Assembly (NCBI GenBank): GCA_036491755.1
Contig: DASXBJ010000015.1
Span: forward strand, 1 to 19,032
Length of the DNA stretch: 19,032 nt
Direction: 5' to 3'
DNA from: DASXBJ01 sp036491755
GTDB taxonomy: Bacteria; Chloroflexota; Dormibacteria; Dormibacterales; Dormibacteraceae
Below the pieces are notes generated by a model. The model worked only from the letters and a program-made list of their open reading frames with translations. It was not told the origin of the DNA and ran no database searches. Below are positions 7,811-14,595 of this stretch, one piece after another (within the stretch, counting starts at the first letter, position 1; every line of letters begins with the position of its first letter). The translations under genes were made by a program, and so were the position numbers.

Positions 7811-7968
7811 CGTTACAGCGAGGCCCTGGGGCATAAGTGGCGGGCATGCTCTGGGGCCTCTTGCATCCCCAATCGACATACCAGCTCAACGACCAACCCC
7901 ACGTCCCAGCAACGCGATTCAGATCCACCCTCACCGGGGATGATTCAAGGAGGCGTTCTCTAGTAAAG
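7811..7968 (+). promoter_or_regulatory. structured 5' leader of nrdJ mRNA (14-bp hairpin plus helix abutting the RBS)
   Basis: Arm 7821-7834 (aggccctggggcat) pairs along all 14 positions with 7846-7859 (atgctctggggcct), including three G-U pairs, around an 11-base loop. Directly after it, CATCCCC (7864-7870) pairs with GGGGATG (7936-7942). TTG (7861-7863) can extend this by pairing with CAA (7946-7948), which includes the first two bases of the Shine-Dalgarno. Inside, AATCG (7871-7875) pairs with CGATT (7915-7919). The rest is C/A-rich. This layout resembles a regulatory leader. I see no B12-box consensus, so it is not a recognisable cobalamin riboswitch. Confidence 0.5.
7947..7953 (+). promoter_or_regulatory. 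nrdJ Shine-Dalgarno with long spacing
   Basis: AAGGAGG is a perfect anti-16S match but sits 15 bases before the ATG at 7969, longer than the usual 5-10. No ATG, GTG or TTG lies in frame in the closer interval, so the ATG is still the best start. Confidence 0.6.
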
Positions 7969-10818
7969 ATGGCCAAGAACCTCACCGACCTCACCAGCAC
8001 CCGTGGCGGGCGCGCGCAAGGCCCACACTCGGACAAGAGCAACGGCGCCCAGCCCAAGGCCGCGGTCAAGGGACTGCACTTCGGCCGTTACTTCACGCCG
8101 GCGGGAAGCCACGCTTACGACCTGGTCGAATGGGAGCGCCGGACAGCCGCCATAACAGGCGAGAAGGGTCAGGTCATCTTCGAGCAGAAGGATGTCGAGG
8201 TCCCCCGCTCCTGGTCGCAGCTGGCGATCAACGTGGTCGCCCAGAAGTACTTCCGGGGCAGCCTGGACAGCCCGGAGCGCGAGACCAGCGTCCGCCAGAT
8301 CATCGACCGCGTCGTCGACACCCTGGCGCGCTGGGGCCGCGAGGGGGGCTACTTCGCCACCGAAGAGGATGCCGAGAACTGGGCCGAGGAGCTCCGGTAC
8401 CTGCTGGTCACCCAGCAGGCCTCGTTCAACAGCCCGGTCTGGTTCAACATCGGCGTGCCTGGACGCTCCCAGCAGGGCTCCGCCTGCTTCATCAACTCGG
8501 TGCAGGACTCGATGGAGTCGATCCTCGAGCTGGTCAAGACTGAAGGCATGCTGTTCAAGTTCGGCAGCGGCACCGGCACCAACCTGTCAGTGCTGCGCTC
8601 GTCCAAGGAGCAGCTGTCCGGCGGCGGCACCGCCTCCGGCCCGGTGTCCTTCATGAAGGGATATGACTCGTTCGCCGGCTCCATCAAGTCCGGCGGCACC
8701 ACTCGGCGTGCGGCCAAGATGGTCATCCTCAACGCCGACCACCCCGACATCCTCGACTTCGTCCGCTCCAAGGCGGAGGAAGAGAAGAAGGCCTGGGCGC
8801 TCATCGAGGCCGGCTACAACGTTGGCTTCAACGTCCCGGGCGGCGCGTACGACTCCGTGCAGTTCCAGAACGCCAACCACTCGGTTCGCGTGAGCGACGA
8901 GTTCATGCAGGCCGTCGTCGAGGACAAGGCGTGGCAGACGAAAGCCGTGGTGGACGGGCGGGTTATCGACAGCTACAGGGCTCGCGACCTGTGGAAGGAG
9001 ATCGCCGACGCCGCATGGATCTGCGGCGACCCCGGCCTGCAGTTCGACACCACGATCCAGGACTGGAACGTGGTGCCCAACACGGGCCGCATCAACGCCA
9101 CCAACCCCTGCTCGGAGTTCGTCTTCCTGGACGACACCGCCTGCAACCTGCTCTCGCTGAACCTCATGAAGTTCCAGTCGGACAACGGAACGTTCGACGT
9201 CGACCAGTTCCGCCGCGCCGTGGACATCTGCTTCACGGGACAGGAGATCCTCGTCTCCAACGCCTCCTACCCCACTCCAGCGATCGCCAGGAACTCCGAA
9301 GCCCTGCGTCCCCTTGGCCTCGGCTACGCCAATCTCGGCGCGCTGCTGATGTCGATGGGCCTCGCATACGACTCCGCGGAGGGCGGGCGCTTTGCCGGCG
9401 GCATCACGGCGATCATGACCGGGCGGGCGTTCGCGCAGTCCGCGCGCATGGCCCAGGTCAAGGGTCCGTTCACCGAGTTCGCCAAGAACCGGGAGCCGAT
9501 GCTGCGGGTGATGGAGAAGCATCGCCAGGCGGCGCATCAGCTTTCGACCTCGCCTGAGTCCCAGGAGGTCGTCGACGCGGCCCGCGAGACGTGGGACGAG
9601 GCGGTCAAGCTGGGCCGGGCGCACGGGTACCGGAATGCCCAGGCGACGGTGCTGGCGCCGACGGGGACCATCGGGCTGATGATGGATTGCGACACCACCG
9701 GCATCGAGCCCGACCTGGCGCTGGTCAAGTACAAGAAGTTGGTCGGTGGCGGCCTGCTCAAGATCGTCAACACGACTGTGCCGGCGGCGCTCCGCAAGCT
9801 CGGCTATGACGACATCCAGGTGAAGGAGATCGTCGAATACATCGACGAGAACGACACGATCGAAGGCGCGCCACAGTTGCTGGAAGAGCATCTGAAAGTG
9901 TTCGACTGCGCTTTCAAGCCGGTCAAGGGCAGCCGCTCGATCGCGCCGATGGGCCACGTTCGGATGATGGCCGCCGTCCAGCCGTTCATCTCGGGCTCGA
10001 TGTCCAAGACAGTGAATCTGCCGACCGATGCGACCGTCGAGGAGATCCAGCAGACGTACCTCGAGTCGTGGAAGCTTGGCCTCAAATGCATCGCGATCTA
10101 CCGCGATGGCTGCAAGCGCTCACAGCCGCTTTCAACCTCCATGGACAAGGAGAAGAAGAAGGCCGTCGTCGCCGACCAGGTCGAGTACCGGGTCGTCCGG
10201 CGCAAGCTGCCCGACGAGCGCAAGGCCGTCACGCACAAGTTCGACATCCAGGGACACGAGGGCTATCTCACCGTGGGCATGTTCGAAGACGGGACTCCGG
10301 GAGAGCTGTTCGTCACGATGGCCAAGGAAGGCTCCACGATCTCGGGCCTGATGGACGCGTTCGCGACCCAGACCTCATACGCGCTCCAGTTCGGGGTGCC
10401 CCTGAAGTTCATGGTCGACAAGTTCAGCCATATGCGGTTCGAGCCCTCCGGGTTCACCAAGAACCAGGAGATCCCGATCGCGAAGTCGATCGTGGACTAC
10501 ATCTTCCGGTGGATGGCCAGCCACTTCATGTCAGTCGACGAGCAGGACGAGGCCGGCGTGATCCGACGCGACACTCCTGCCGAGGTCGCGCCCCCCTCGC
10601 CGGTGCAAACAACCGAGGCCAAGGCTGCTCCCAGTGCGACTGAGTTGAAGGTCGTCGCCTCACCCGCCACCAATGGCAACGGTCACGGGAGCTCGGTGCA
10701 GAAGATCGCGTTCGTCAACACGGACGCGCCAGCCTGCCCGGACTGCGGCGCCATCACGGTGCGGTCAGGCTCTTGCTACAAGTGCCTGAATTGCGGAGCG
10801 ACCACCGGCTGCAGCTGA
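7969..10818 (+). CDS. nrdJ: vitamin B12-dependent ribonucleotide reductase (class II)
   Basis: 949-residue adenosylcobalamin-dependent reductase converting ribonucleotides to deoxyribonucleotides in the cytosol. Seen: a low-complexity N-terminus (1-35), FNSPVWFN (153-160), the active-site Cys173 in GSACFINSV, the FKFGSGTGTNLSVLRSS phosphate/substrate region, NPCSE with Asn379/Cys381/Glu383 (radical cysteine loop) and the partner Cys392 in TACNLLSLN. The later block APTGTIGLMMDCDTTGIEPD is typical of the long class II enzymes. A flexible Ala/Pro/Thr linker (about 865-915) leads to a C-terminal cysteine-rich tail with Cys923, 926, 936, 939, 942 and 948, probably a zinc ribbon and redox relay. 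No radical-generating small subunit is nearby, as expected. The open frame from 7837 is leader RNA, not protein, judging from the promoter and RBS. The gene is convergent with the next one. Confidence 0.97.
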   Translation: MAKNLTDLTSTRGGRAQGPHSDKSNGAQPKAAVKGLHFGRYFTPAGSHAYDLVEWERRTAAITGEKGQVIFEQKDVEVPRSWSQLAINVVAQKYFRGSLDSPERETSVRQIIDRVVDTLARWGREGGYFATEEDAENWAEELRYLLVTQQASFNSPVWFNIGVPGRSQQGSACFINSVQDSMESILELVKTEGMLFKFGSGTGTNLSVLRSSKEQLSGGGTASGPVSFMKGYDSFAGSIKSGGTTRRAAKMVILNADHPDILDFVRSKAEEEKKAWALIEAGYNVGFNVPGGAYDSVQFQNANHSVRVSDEFMQAVVEDKAWQTKAVVDGRVIDSYRARDLWKEIADAAWICGDPGLQFDTTIQDWNVVPNTGRINATNPCSEFVFLDDTACNLLSLNLMKFQSDNGTFDVDQFRRAVDICFTGQEILVSNASYPTPAIARNSEALRPLGLGYANLGALLMSMGLAYDSAEGGRFAGGITAIMTGRAFAQSARMAQVKGPFTEFAKNREPMLRVMEKHRQAAHQLSTSPESQEVVDAARETWDEAVKLGRAHGYRNAQATVLAPTGTIGLMMDCDTTGIEPDLALVKYKKLVGGGLLKIVNTTVPAALRKLGYDDIQVKEIVEYIDENDTIEGAPQLLEEHLKVFDCAFKPVKGSRSIAPMGHVRMMAAVQPFISGSMSKTVNLPTDATVEEIQQTYLESWKLGLKCIAIYRDGCKRSQPLSTSMDKEKKKAVVADQVEYRVVRRKLPDERKAVTHKFDIQGHEGYLTVGMFEDGTPGELFVTMAKEGSTISGLMDAFATQTSYALQFGVPLKFMVDKFSHMRFEPSGFTKNQEIPIAKSIVDYIFRWMASHFMSVDEQDEAGVIRRDTPAEVAPPSPVQTTEAKAAPSATELKVVASPATNGNGHGSSVQKIAFVNTDAPACPDCGAITVRSGSCYKCLNCGATTGCS

Positions 10819-10843
10819 CGTAGCCAGGCGTCTGCTCCAGGAC

Positions 10844-11218
10844 CTACGAGTCGATCGTGACTTCGATGAGCGGGCTCTGGCGCACCATGATTTCGACGTC
10901 GGCATTCCATTTCTCGGCGATGTGAGTCAGGATCGATCGGCGCTCGGCCTCGTCGTCGATCACCCGAGCTGTGGCCGGAAGATCCGCTTCGACACTGCCC
11001 TTCAGATGAAACGTGAATGCCGGATTTGCTTCCAGGTTGGTGAGCCAGCTCCGCTTCCTCGGATTGGGGGTTCCGCTGATGTAGATCCGGCCGTCGATGC
11101 GGTGAAACACGATCTCGATGCGCCGAGGATGGCCGCTCTCACGGCCCGTCGTGATGATGTCGATCAGGGGGCGTCCAGCCTTGAGGGCGCTGTCGATCTG
11201 GTCTCTGGTCGCCGTCAT
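10844..11218 (-). CDS. small split-barrel flavin/F420-binding protein (nitroreductase / PPOX-like family)
   Basis: 124-residue single-domain protein of the pyridoxamine-phosphate-oxidase-like split-barrel fold. It most resembles the F420-dependent nitroreductase/quinone reductase (DUF385-type) family. Visible features are RRIEIVFHRIDGRIYISGTPNPRKRSW (in parts: IEIVFH strand, GRIYISGTP, the basic NPRKRSW typical of cofactor phosphate contact), ANPAFTFHLKG, and a C-terminal PLIEVTI strand. The substrate is unknown and the cofactor (F420 or FMN) is inferred from the fold. ATG 11218 overlaps the upstream acetyltransferase stop by four bases (ATGA), with AAGGTG a few bases upstream. The frame extends further upstream, but that part lies inside the acetyltransferase. 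The neighbouring F420-dependent reductase-like gene supports the F420 option. Confidence 0.78.
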   Translation of the reverse strand: MTATRDQIDSALKAGRPLIDIITTGRESGHPRRIEIVFHRIDGRIYISGTPNPRKRSWLTNLEANPAFTFHLKGSVEADLPATARVIDDEAERRSILTHIAEKWNADVEIMVRQSPLIEVTIDS

Positions 11219-11898
11219 CCCAGCACCTTGCTCCTGATCTCGGCCAGGGAGCGGACCTGCTTGCCGTTCGAGTCGAAATTGGATGGCGCGAGCCACTGCT
11301 CGAACGCACTGCGGCGCGACGGCCACTCCCCGTCGATGATCGAGAACCATGCGGTGTCGCGGTTGCGGCCCTTGACCACCGTGTGCTGGCGGAAGGTTCC
11401 TTCGTAGGTGAAGCCGAACCTGGCCGCGGCGCGGCGAGACGGCTCGTTCAGCGAGTCGCATTTCCACTCGAGGCGCCGGTATCCCAGGTCGTCAAACGCG
11501 GTGCGGGCGAGCAGGAAGATCGCCTCGGTCGCCTGCCTGGTGCGCTGCAGCTTGGGCGCGAACCAGATGTGGCCGATCTCGATCACCCCATCGGCCGGGA
11601 CAATGCGCATGAAGCTCGCCATCCCGCTTGCCTCATTGGTTGAGCGATCCACGATGGCGTAGAAGAGGGGGTCCTTCGAGGCGGCACGCGCCTCGAGCCA
11701 GGTGGTGAAGGTGGCCAGGTCGGGAAACGGACCGTAAGCAAGGTAGGTCCAGATCGAGTCTGCGCCGTGCGACGCGTCAAAGAGCTGCCTGGCGTGGCGG
11801 GCGGGGTCGATCGCTTCGAGCCGCACGGTCTCGCCTGCGATCGGCGCGTGGTCCGGCGGGCGGGCCGGCGTCCAACCAAGGCTCGGGGCGATTCTCAT
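11215..11898 (-). CDS. GNAT family N-acetyltransferase (RimJ/RimL-like)
   Basis: 227-residue acetyltransferase that would move an acetyl group from acetyl-CoA to an unknown amine. Layout is typical of the RimJ/RimL-like GNATs that modify small molecules or protein N-termini: GETVRLEAIDP strand, FYAIVD and SGMASFMRI strands, and VIEIGHIWFAPKLQRTRQATEAI, which is the acetyl-CoA-binding loop and helix region. YRRLEWKCDSLNEPSRRAAARFGFTYEG follows (in parts: the N-x-x-S-R-x-A-x-x-x-G-F block is a family hallmark). ATG 11898 is listed, as it precedes MRIAPSLGW; no Shine-Dalgarno at proper distance is visible and upstream in-frame extension to 11946 is possible. It is first gene of a two-gene unit with the flavin-binding protein. 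Confidence 0.86.
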   Translation of the reverse strand: MRIAPSLGWTPARPPDHAPIAGETVRLEAIDPARHARQLFDASHGADSIWTYLAYGPFPDLATFTTWLEARAASKDPLFYAIVDRSTNEASGMASFMRIVPADGVIEIGHIWFAPKLQRTRQATEAIFLLARTAFDDLGYRRLEWKCDSLNEPSRRAAARFGFTYEGTFRQHTVVKGRNRDTAWFSIIDGEWPSRRSAFEQWLAPSNFDSNGKQVRSLAEIRSKVLG

Positions 11899-11948
11899 TC
11901 CTAGGTATTGTGATCTCGAACAAGGGCCGGTCGTCCGAGGTTTCAACC

Positions 11949-11965
11949 GCCGTGCTCAACACGGC
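11949..11965. promoter_or_regulatory. short inverted repeat just upstream of the F420 reductase-like gene
   Basis: GCCGTG (11949-11954) and CACGGC (11960-11965) are perfect 6-bp arms around CTCAA, ending two bases before the AAGGAGA ribosome site at 11968-11974. It could be an operator or a leader hairpin; there is no further support. Confidence 0.3.
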
Positions 11966-11981
11966 TCAAGGAGACAGGGGA

Positions 11982-12614
11982 ATGAAGGTCGCCATCATCG
12001 GCTCAGGCCACGTCGGCAAAGCCCTCGCCAATTCGGGCGGCCGCGCTGGACACAGCATCACGCTCTCGGCAAGCAAGCCGGAACACGCTGCCGAAGCGGC
12101 GAGGGCCACCGGCGCCCACGCCGCGCAATCCAGCACCGAGGCGGTCAAGGACGCGGACCTGGTGATCATTGCGGTGCCGTACGACAAGCTCGGCGAGGTG
12201 TTCCGTGGACTTGGCTCAGCGGTCGATGGCAAGGTGGTGATCGACACGACGAACCACGTCAACATGCAGGACCCCGGCGCCTTTCTCGGCGAGCCTTCCA
12301 ACGCCGAGGAGATCCAGAAGCGTCACCCCCACGTGCGCGTAGTCAAGGCGTTCAACTACTCCTTTGCCACGCGGATGGCGGACCCGACGGTGGACGGAGC
12401 TCGGCTCGACGGCTTCGTCGCCGGTGATGACCAGGGCGCGAAGGACAAGGCGCTGGAGTTCGTGGGCTCGATCGGCTTTCGGCCAATCGACGCCGGGCCT
12501 CTTGTGATGGCTCGGGTGCTCGAAGGCATGGCGTCGTTGATCATTTCGCTGAACGCGAGAAACCAATGGCCCCGGCAAAATGGCTGGAAGATCGCCGGGC
12601 CGCCGGCCGACTGA
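11982..12614 (+). CDS. NADPH-dependent F420 reductase-like oxidoreductase
   Basis: 210-residue Rossmann protein of the F420-dependent NADP oxidoreductase (Fno/NPDR) family, which exchanges hydride between NADP(H) and coenzyme F420. The N-terminus MKVAIIGSGHVGKAL carries the dinucleotide-binding motif GSGHVG (7-12). SASKPE after the second strand sits at the NADP-phosphate position. DLVIIAVPYD, VVIDTTNHVN and VVKAFNY follow in the family order, and RVLEGMASLIISLN is the C-terminal helix. Some bacterial members use other substrates, so F420 use is inferred. The start is firm: AAGGAGA lies seven bases upstream of ATG 11982. It is divergent from the acetyltransferase and flavin-protein pair. Confidence 0.85.
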   Translation: MKVAIIGSGHVGKALANSGGRAGHSITLSASKPEHAAEAARATGAHAAQSSTEAVKDADLVIIAVPYDKLGEVFRGLGSAVDGKVVIDTTNHVNMQDPGAFLGEPSNAEEIQKRHPHVRVVKAFNYSFATRMADPTVDGARLDGFVAGDDQGAKDKALEFVGSIGFRPIDAGPLVMARVLEGMASLIISLNARNQWPRQNGWKIAGPPAD

Positions 12615-12663
12615 GATGATTCGCTGACCCTCTCGGGCTGCCGAGTCCACGCTCCTCACCCTT

Positions 12664-12688
12664 ACCCTCTCCCCCAAGGGGAAAGGGT
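12664..12688. terminator. imperfect 11-bp hairpin between convergent genes, possible bidirectional terminator
   Basis: ACCCTCTCCCC (12664-12674) pairs with GGGGAAAGGGT (12678-12688) at 10 of 11 positions around a CAA loop, in the 80-base gap between two convergent stops. There is no T-tract. The wording CTCACCCTTACCCTCTCCCCC resembles a palindrome family dispersed in many GC-rich genomes, so it may be a REP-like repeat that also ends transcription. Confidence 0.45.
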
Positions 12689-12694
12689 GGAGAG

Positions 12695-13771
12695 CTAGGC
12701 GACCTTCTCGATCCTCGCTGCCCAGCGCTCGTCGATGCGGCGTGCCTTGTAGATCATCAGGGCCGCAGCCCACGCGAGAATGAACGCGGCGACGATGAAA
12801 TAGCCCGCGCGGCCGATGAGGTCGAAGCCGGCGATCGCGCCGAACATGCCGCCCCTGAGACCCAGCGCCTGGATGAGGACCTGGCTCAGCTCGATCAGTC
12901 CGACGAAAAGCGCGACGAACACCGACAGGCTTGTCATCGTGAGGTTGTAGAACACCTTGCGGATGGGGCTCGCGAAGGCCCACGAGTAAGCCTTGGCCAT
13001 GAAAGCGCCGTCGGCGGTGTCCATGAGCGACATGCCGGCCGCGAAGATGAGCGGCAGCGCCAGGACCGCCATGAAGGGCAGGCCTTTCGCGGCAGCGCCG
13101 GCCGAGACTGCGAGCAGGGCAACCTCCGACGCTGTGTCGAAGCCGAGCCCGAACAAAAATCCGATCGGAAACATCTGCCAGCTGTGGCGGATCATGCGAA
13201 ACAGCCGGCCGAAGATCCTAGTCATGAAGCCGCCGGCGGTGAGCTCGTGCTCGAGCGAGTCGTGGTCGTAGTGCCCGGCCCCCATGCGCCGGTACACGCG
13301 GATGACGTCGAGCAGGATGACGAGGTTCATGACGCCGATCAGGACGAGAAAACCGCCCGATATTCCGCCGCCGATCAGCGCTCCGGCAGCGCGCAGCTGG
13401 CCACCGTTGCTGATCACGCCGTCGACGATCCATTTCACCGTCAAGCCCAGCGCGGCGGCGATCAGGAACACAACCGAGGAATGGCCCAGCGAGAAGAAGA
13501 AGCCCACGCCGACCGGCTTGCGTCCGTCCTGCAGCAGCTTGCGCGTCGTGTTGTCGATGGCTGAGATGTGGTCGGCATCGAACGCGTGGCGCAGCCCGAA
13601 CGTGTACGCCAGACCGCCGAGGGCCAGGATCGCCGGCTGCCCGGCGGCGAAGACAAGCAGGAGGCCCCACCCCGCAACGTGCAGGAAGGCCACGCCGCCG
13701 AAGAAGCCGAACAGGCGGTTCCTCTCTCCGCGGTCGAACGACTCGCTCAAGACCGACCTCACAGAAGCCAC
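12695..13771 (-). CDS. nickel/cobalt transporter, NiCoT (HoxN/NixA) family
   Basis: 358-residue inner-membrane permease with about eight membrane segments, taking up Ni2+ and/or Co2+. The family signature RHAFDADHI (61-69, with His62/Asp66/His68 as metal ligands) is intact. FFFSLGHSSVV (91-101), LGFDTASE (209-216) and GMSLMDTADGAFM (246-258) are also there. A cytoplasmic His-rich stretch (HYDHDSLEHEL, about 167-177) lies between the halves. Metal specificity cannot be read from sequence by eye. The start is uncertain: the frame stays open to 13855 through the intergenic inverted repeat. GTG 13771 is preferred because a TTGCGA/TACTCT pair 18 bases apart would start RNA about there; GTG 13762 is an alternative. 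It is convergent with the F420 reductase-like gene. Confidence 0.93.
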   Translation of the reverse strand: MASVRSVLSESFDRGERNRLFGFFGGVAFLHVAGWGLLLVFAAGQPAILALGGLAYTFGLRHAFDADHISAIDNTTRKLLQDGRKPVGVGFFFSLGHSSVVFLIAAALGLTVKWIVDGVISNGGQLRAAGALIGGGISGGFLVLIGVMNLVILLDVIRVYRRMGAGHYDHDSLEHELTAGGFMTRIFGRLFRMIRHSWQMFPIGFLFGLGFDTASEVALLAVSAGAAAKGLPFMAVLALPLIFAAGMSLMDTADGAFMAKAYSWAFASPIRKVFYNLTMTSLSVFVALFVGLIELSQVLIQALGLRGGMFGAIAGFDLIGRAGYFIVAAFILAWAAALMIYKARRIDERWAARIEKVA

Positions 13772-13798
13772 GGTGCGAGAGTAAGTCTTATCGCTACA

Positions 13799-13844
13799 GA
13801 GTCGCAACTTTGTATTCGGTTGAGGCCCCTCAAACTTGCGACTC
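13799..13844. promoter_or_regulatory. 14-base inverted repeat between NiCoT and EcsC-like genes, candidate operator
   Basis: Arms 13799-13812 and 13831-13844 are complementary at 13 of 14 positions: GAGTCGCAA pairs with TTGCGACTC, then one C-C mismatch, then TTTG with CAAA. The spacer is 18 bases. Each arm contains a TTGCGA that points toward one of the two divergent genes and could act as its -35 box. The size and position fit an operator bound by a dimeric or tetrameric regulator; a metal sensor is an attractive guess because one flanking gene is a metal importer. Confidence 0.5.
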
Positions 13845-13878
13845 CTTCGCACCAAAACCGTGTTGTACGCTTCGACGG

Positions 13879-14595
13879 ATGGACCTGGACCGCCTGCCGC
13901 CCCAGGCCCGCACCGTCCTGGGGGTCCTCTCCCACGCTGTCCGGAGTCGTGAGCCGGCGATCCGCGGCCAGGTCGAACGCCTGCGGGCCGTGCACCCGCG
14001 CCACACCAATGATCAACTGGCCCTGGCTCTGATCCGTTCCACGCGCCGCCGGGTCGCCATGACCGGGGCGGTGAGCGGCGCGGTCTCGATCGCGCCTGGC
14101 CTGGGCACCCTGCTGGCGGTGGGCACCATCACGAGCCAGTCGCTCTACGCACTCGAGCAGGAGGTCGAGCTTGTGCTCGGAGTCGCGATGATCTTCGGAC
14201 ACGAGCTGAGCGGTTCGGACGAGCGCGTCCTCGAGGCACTGGTCGTCGTCGGCATCACCAGCGGTGCCGTGAAGGTTCGAGAGGAGATCCTGGTGGCGGG
14301 GGGAGAACGGATCGCCCTAGCGGCCTTCCGGCGGCTCCCGAGCACCATCCTGGTCCACGGCGGAGGTCGCGTGATGACGCGCATCCTCGCCCGATTCGCG
14401 ACCAGCGGCGTGGCGAAAGTCGCGGCGCGAGTGGTGCCGCTCGGCGTCGGCGTTGCGGTGGGTGCAGGGTTCGACTGGGTGACGGTCACAGGCCTGGGAC
14501 GAGCCGCGATGAAGTACTACGGTCCTGGCGGACCGGGCGCGAAGCCGCTGCTACTTGCTGCCGAAAATCCCGAGCACGTCGAACTCGGCGGCTGA
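13879..14595 (+). CDS. EcsC-like / hypothetical membrane-associated protein
   Basis: 238-residue protein I cannot assign firmly. It shows glycine/alanine-rich hydrophobic stretches at 60-85 (RVAMTGAVSGAVSIAPGLGT), around 118-132 and 185-205 (VPLGVGVAVGAGFDWVTVTG). Between them are amphipathic helices with ALEQEVELVLG (91-101). This pattern resembles the EcsC domain family of unknown function, so that label is tentative. ATG 13879 has no Shine-Dalgarno and follows TTGTACGCTTCGACGG, so a leaderless message is possible. Its 3' end overlaps the end of the DNA ligase gene on the other strand by 45 bases. Confidence 0.7.
   Translation: MDLDRLPPQARTVLGVLSHAVRSREPAIRGQVERLRAVHPRHTNDQLALALIRSTRRRVAMTGAVSGAVSIAPGLGTLLAVGTITSQSLYALEQEVELVLGVAMIFGHELSGSDERVLEALVVVGITSGAVKVREEILVAGGERIALAAFRRLPSTILVHGGGRVMTRILARFATSGVAKVAARVVPLGVGVAVGAGFDWVTVTGLGRAAMKYYGPGGPGAKPLLLAAENPEHVELGG

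Noticed and set aside
7821..7859. The minus strand reads GCCCGCCACTT, close to the CCCGCCACTG motif of cobalamin riboswitches
   Set aside because: It is on the wrong strand for nrdJ, no gene reads from it, and the remaining conserved boxes are missing. The match is probably chance.
7837..7968. An in-frame extension of NrdJ from ATG 7837
   Set aside because: It runs through the 14-bp hairpin, lacks a ribosome site and has no family similarity. The AAGGAGG lies before ATG 7969.
8587..9957. A 456-residue minus-strand frame antisense to nrdJ
   Set aside because: No start context or recognisable fold; it is an artefact of GC-rich codon bias opposite a conserved gene.
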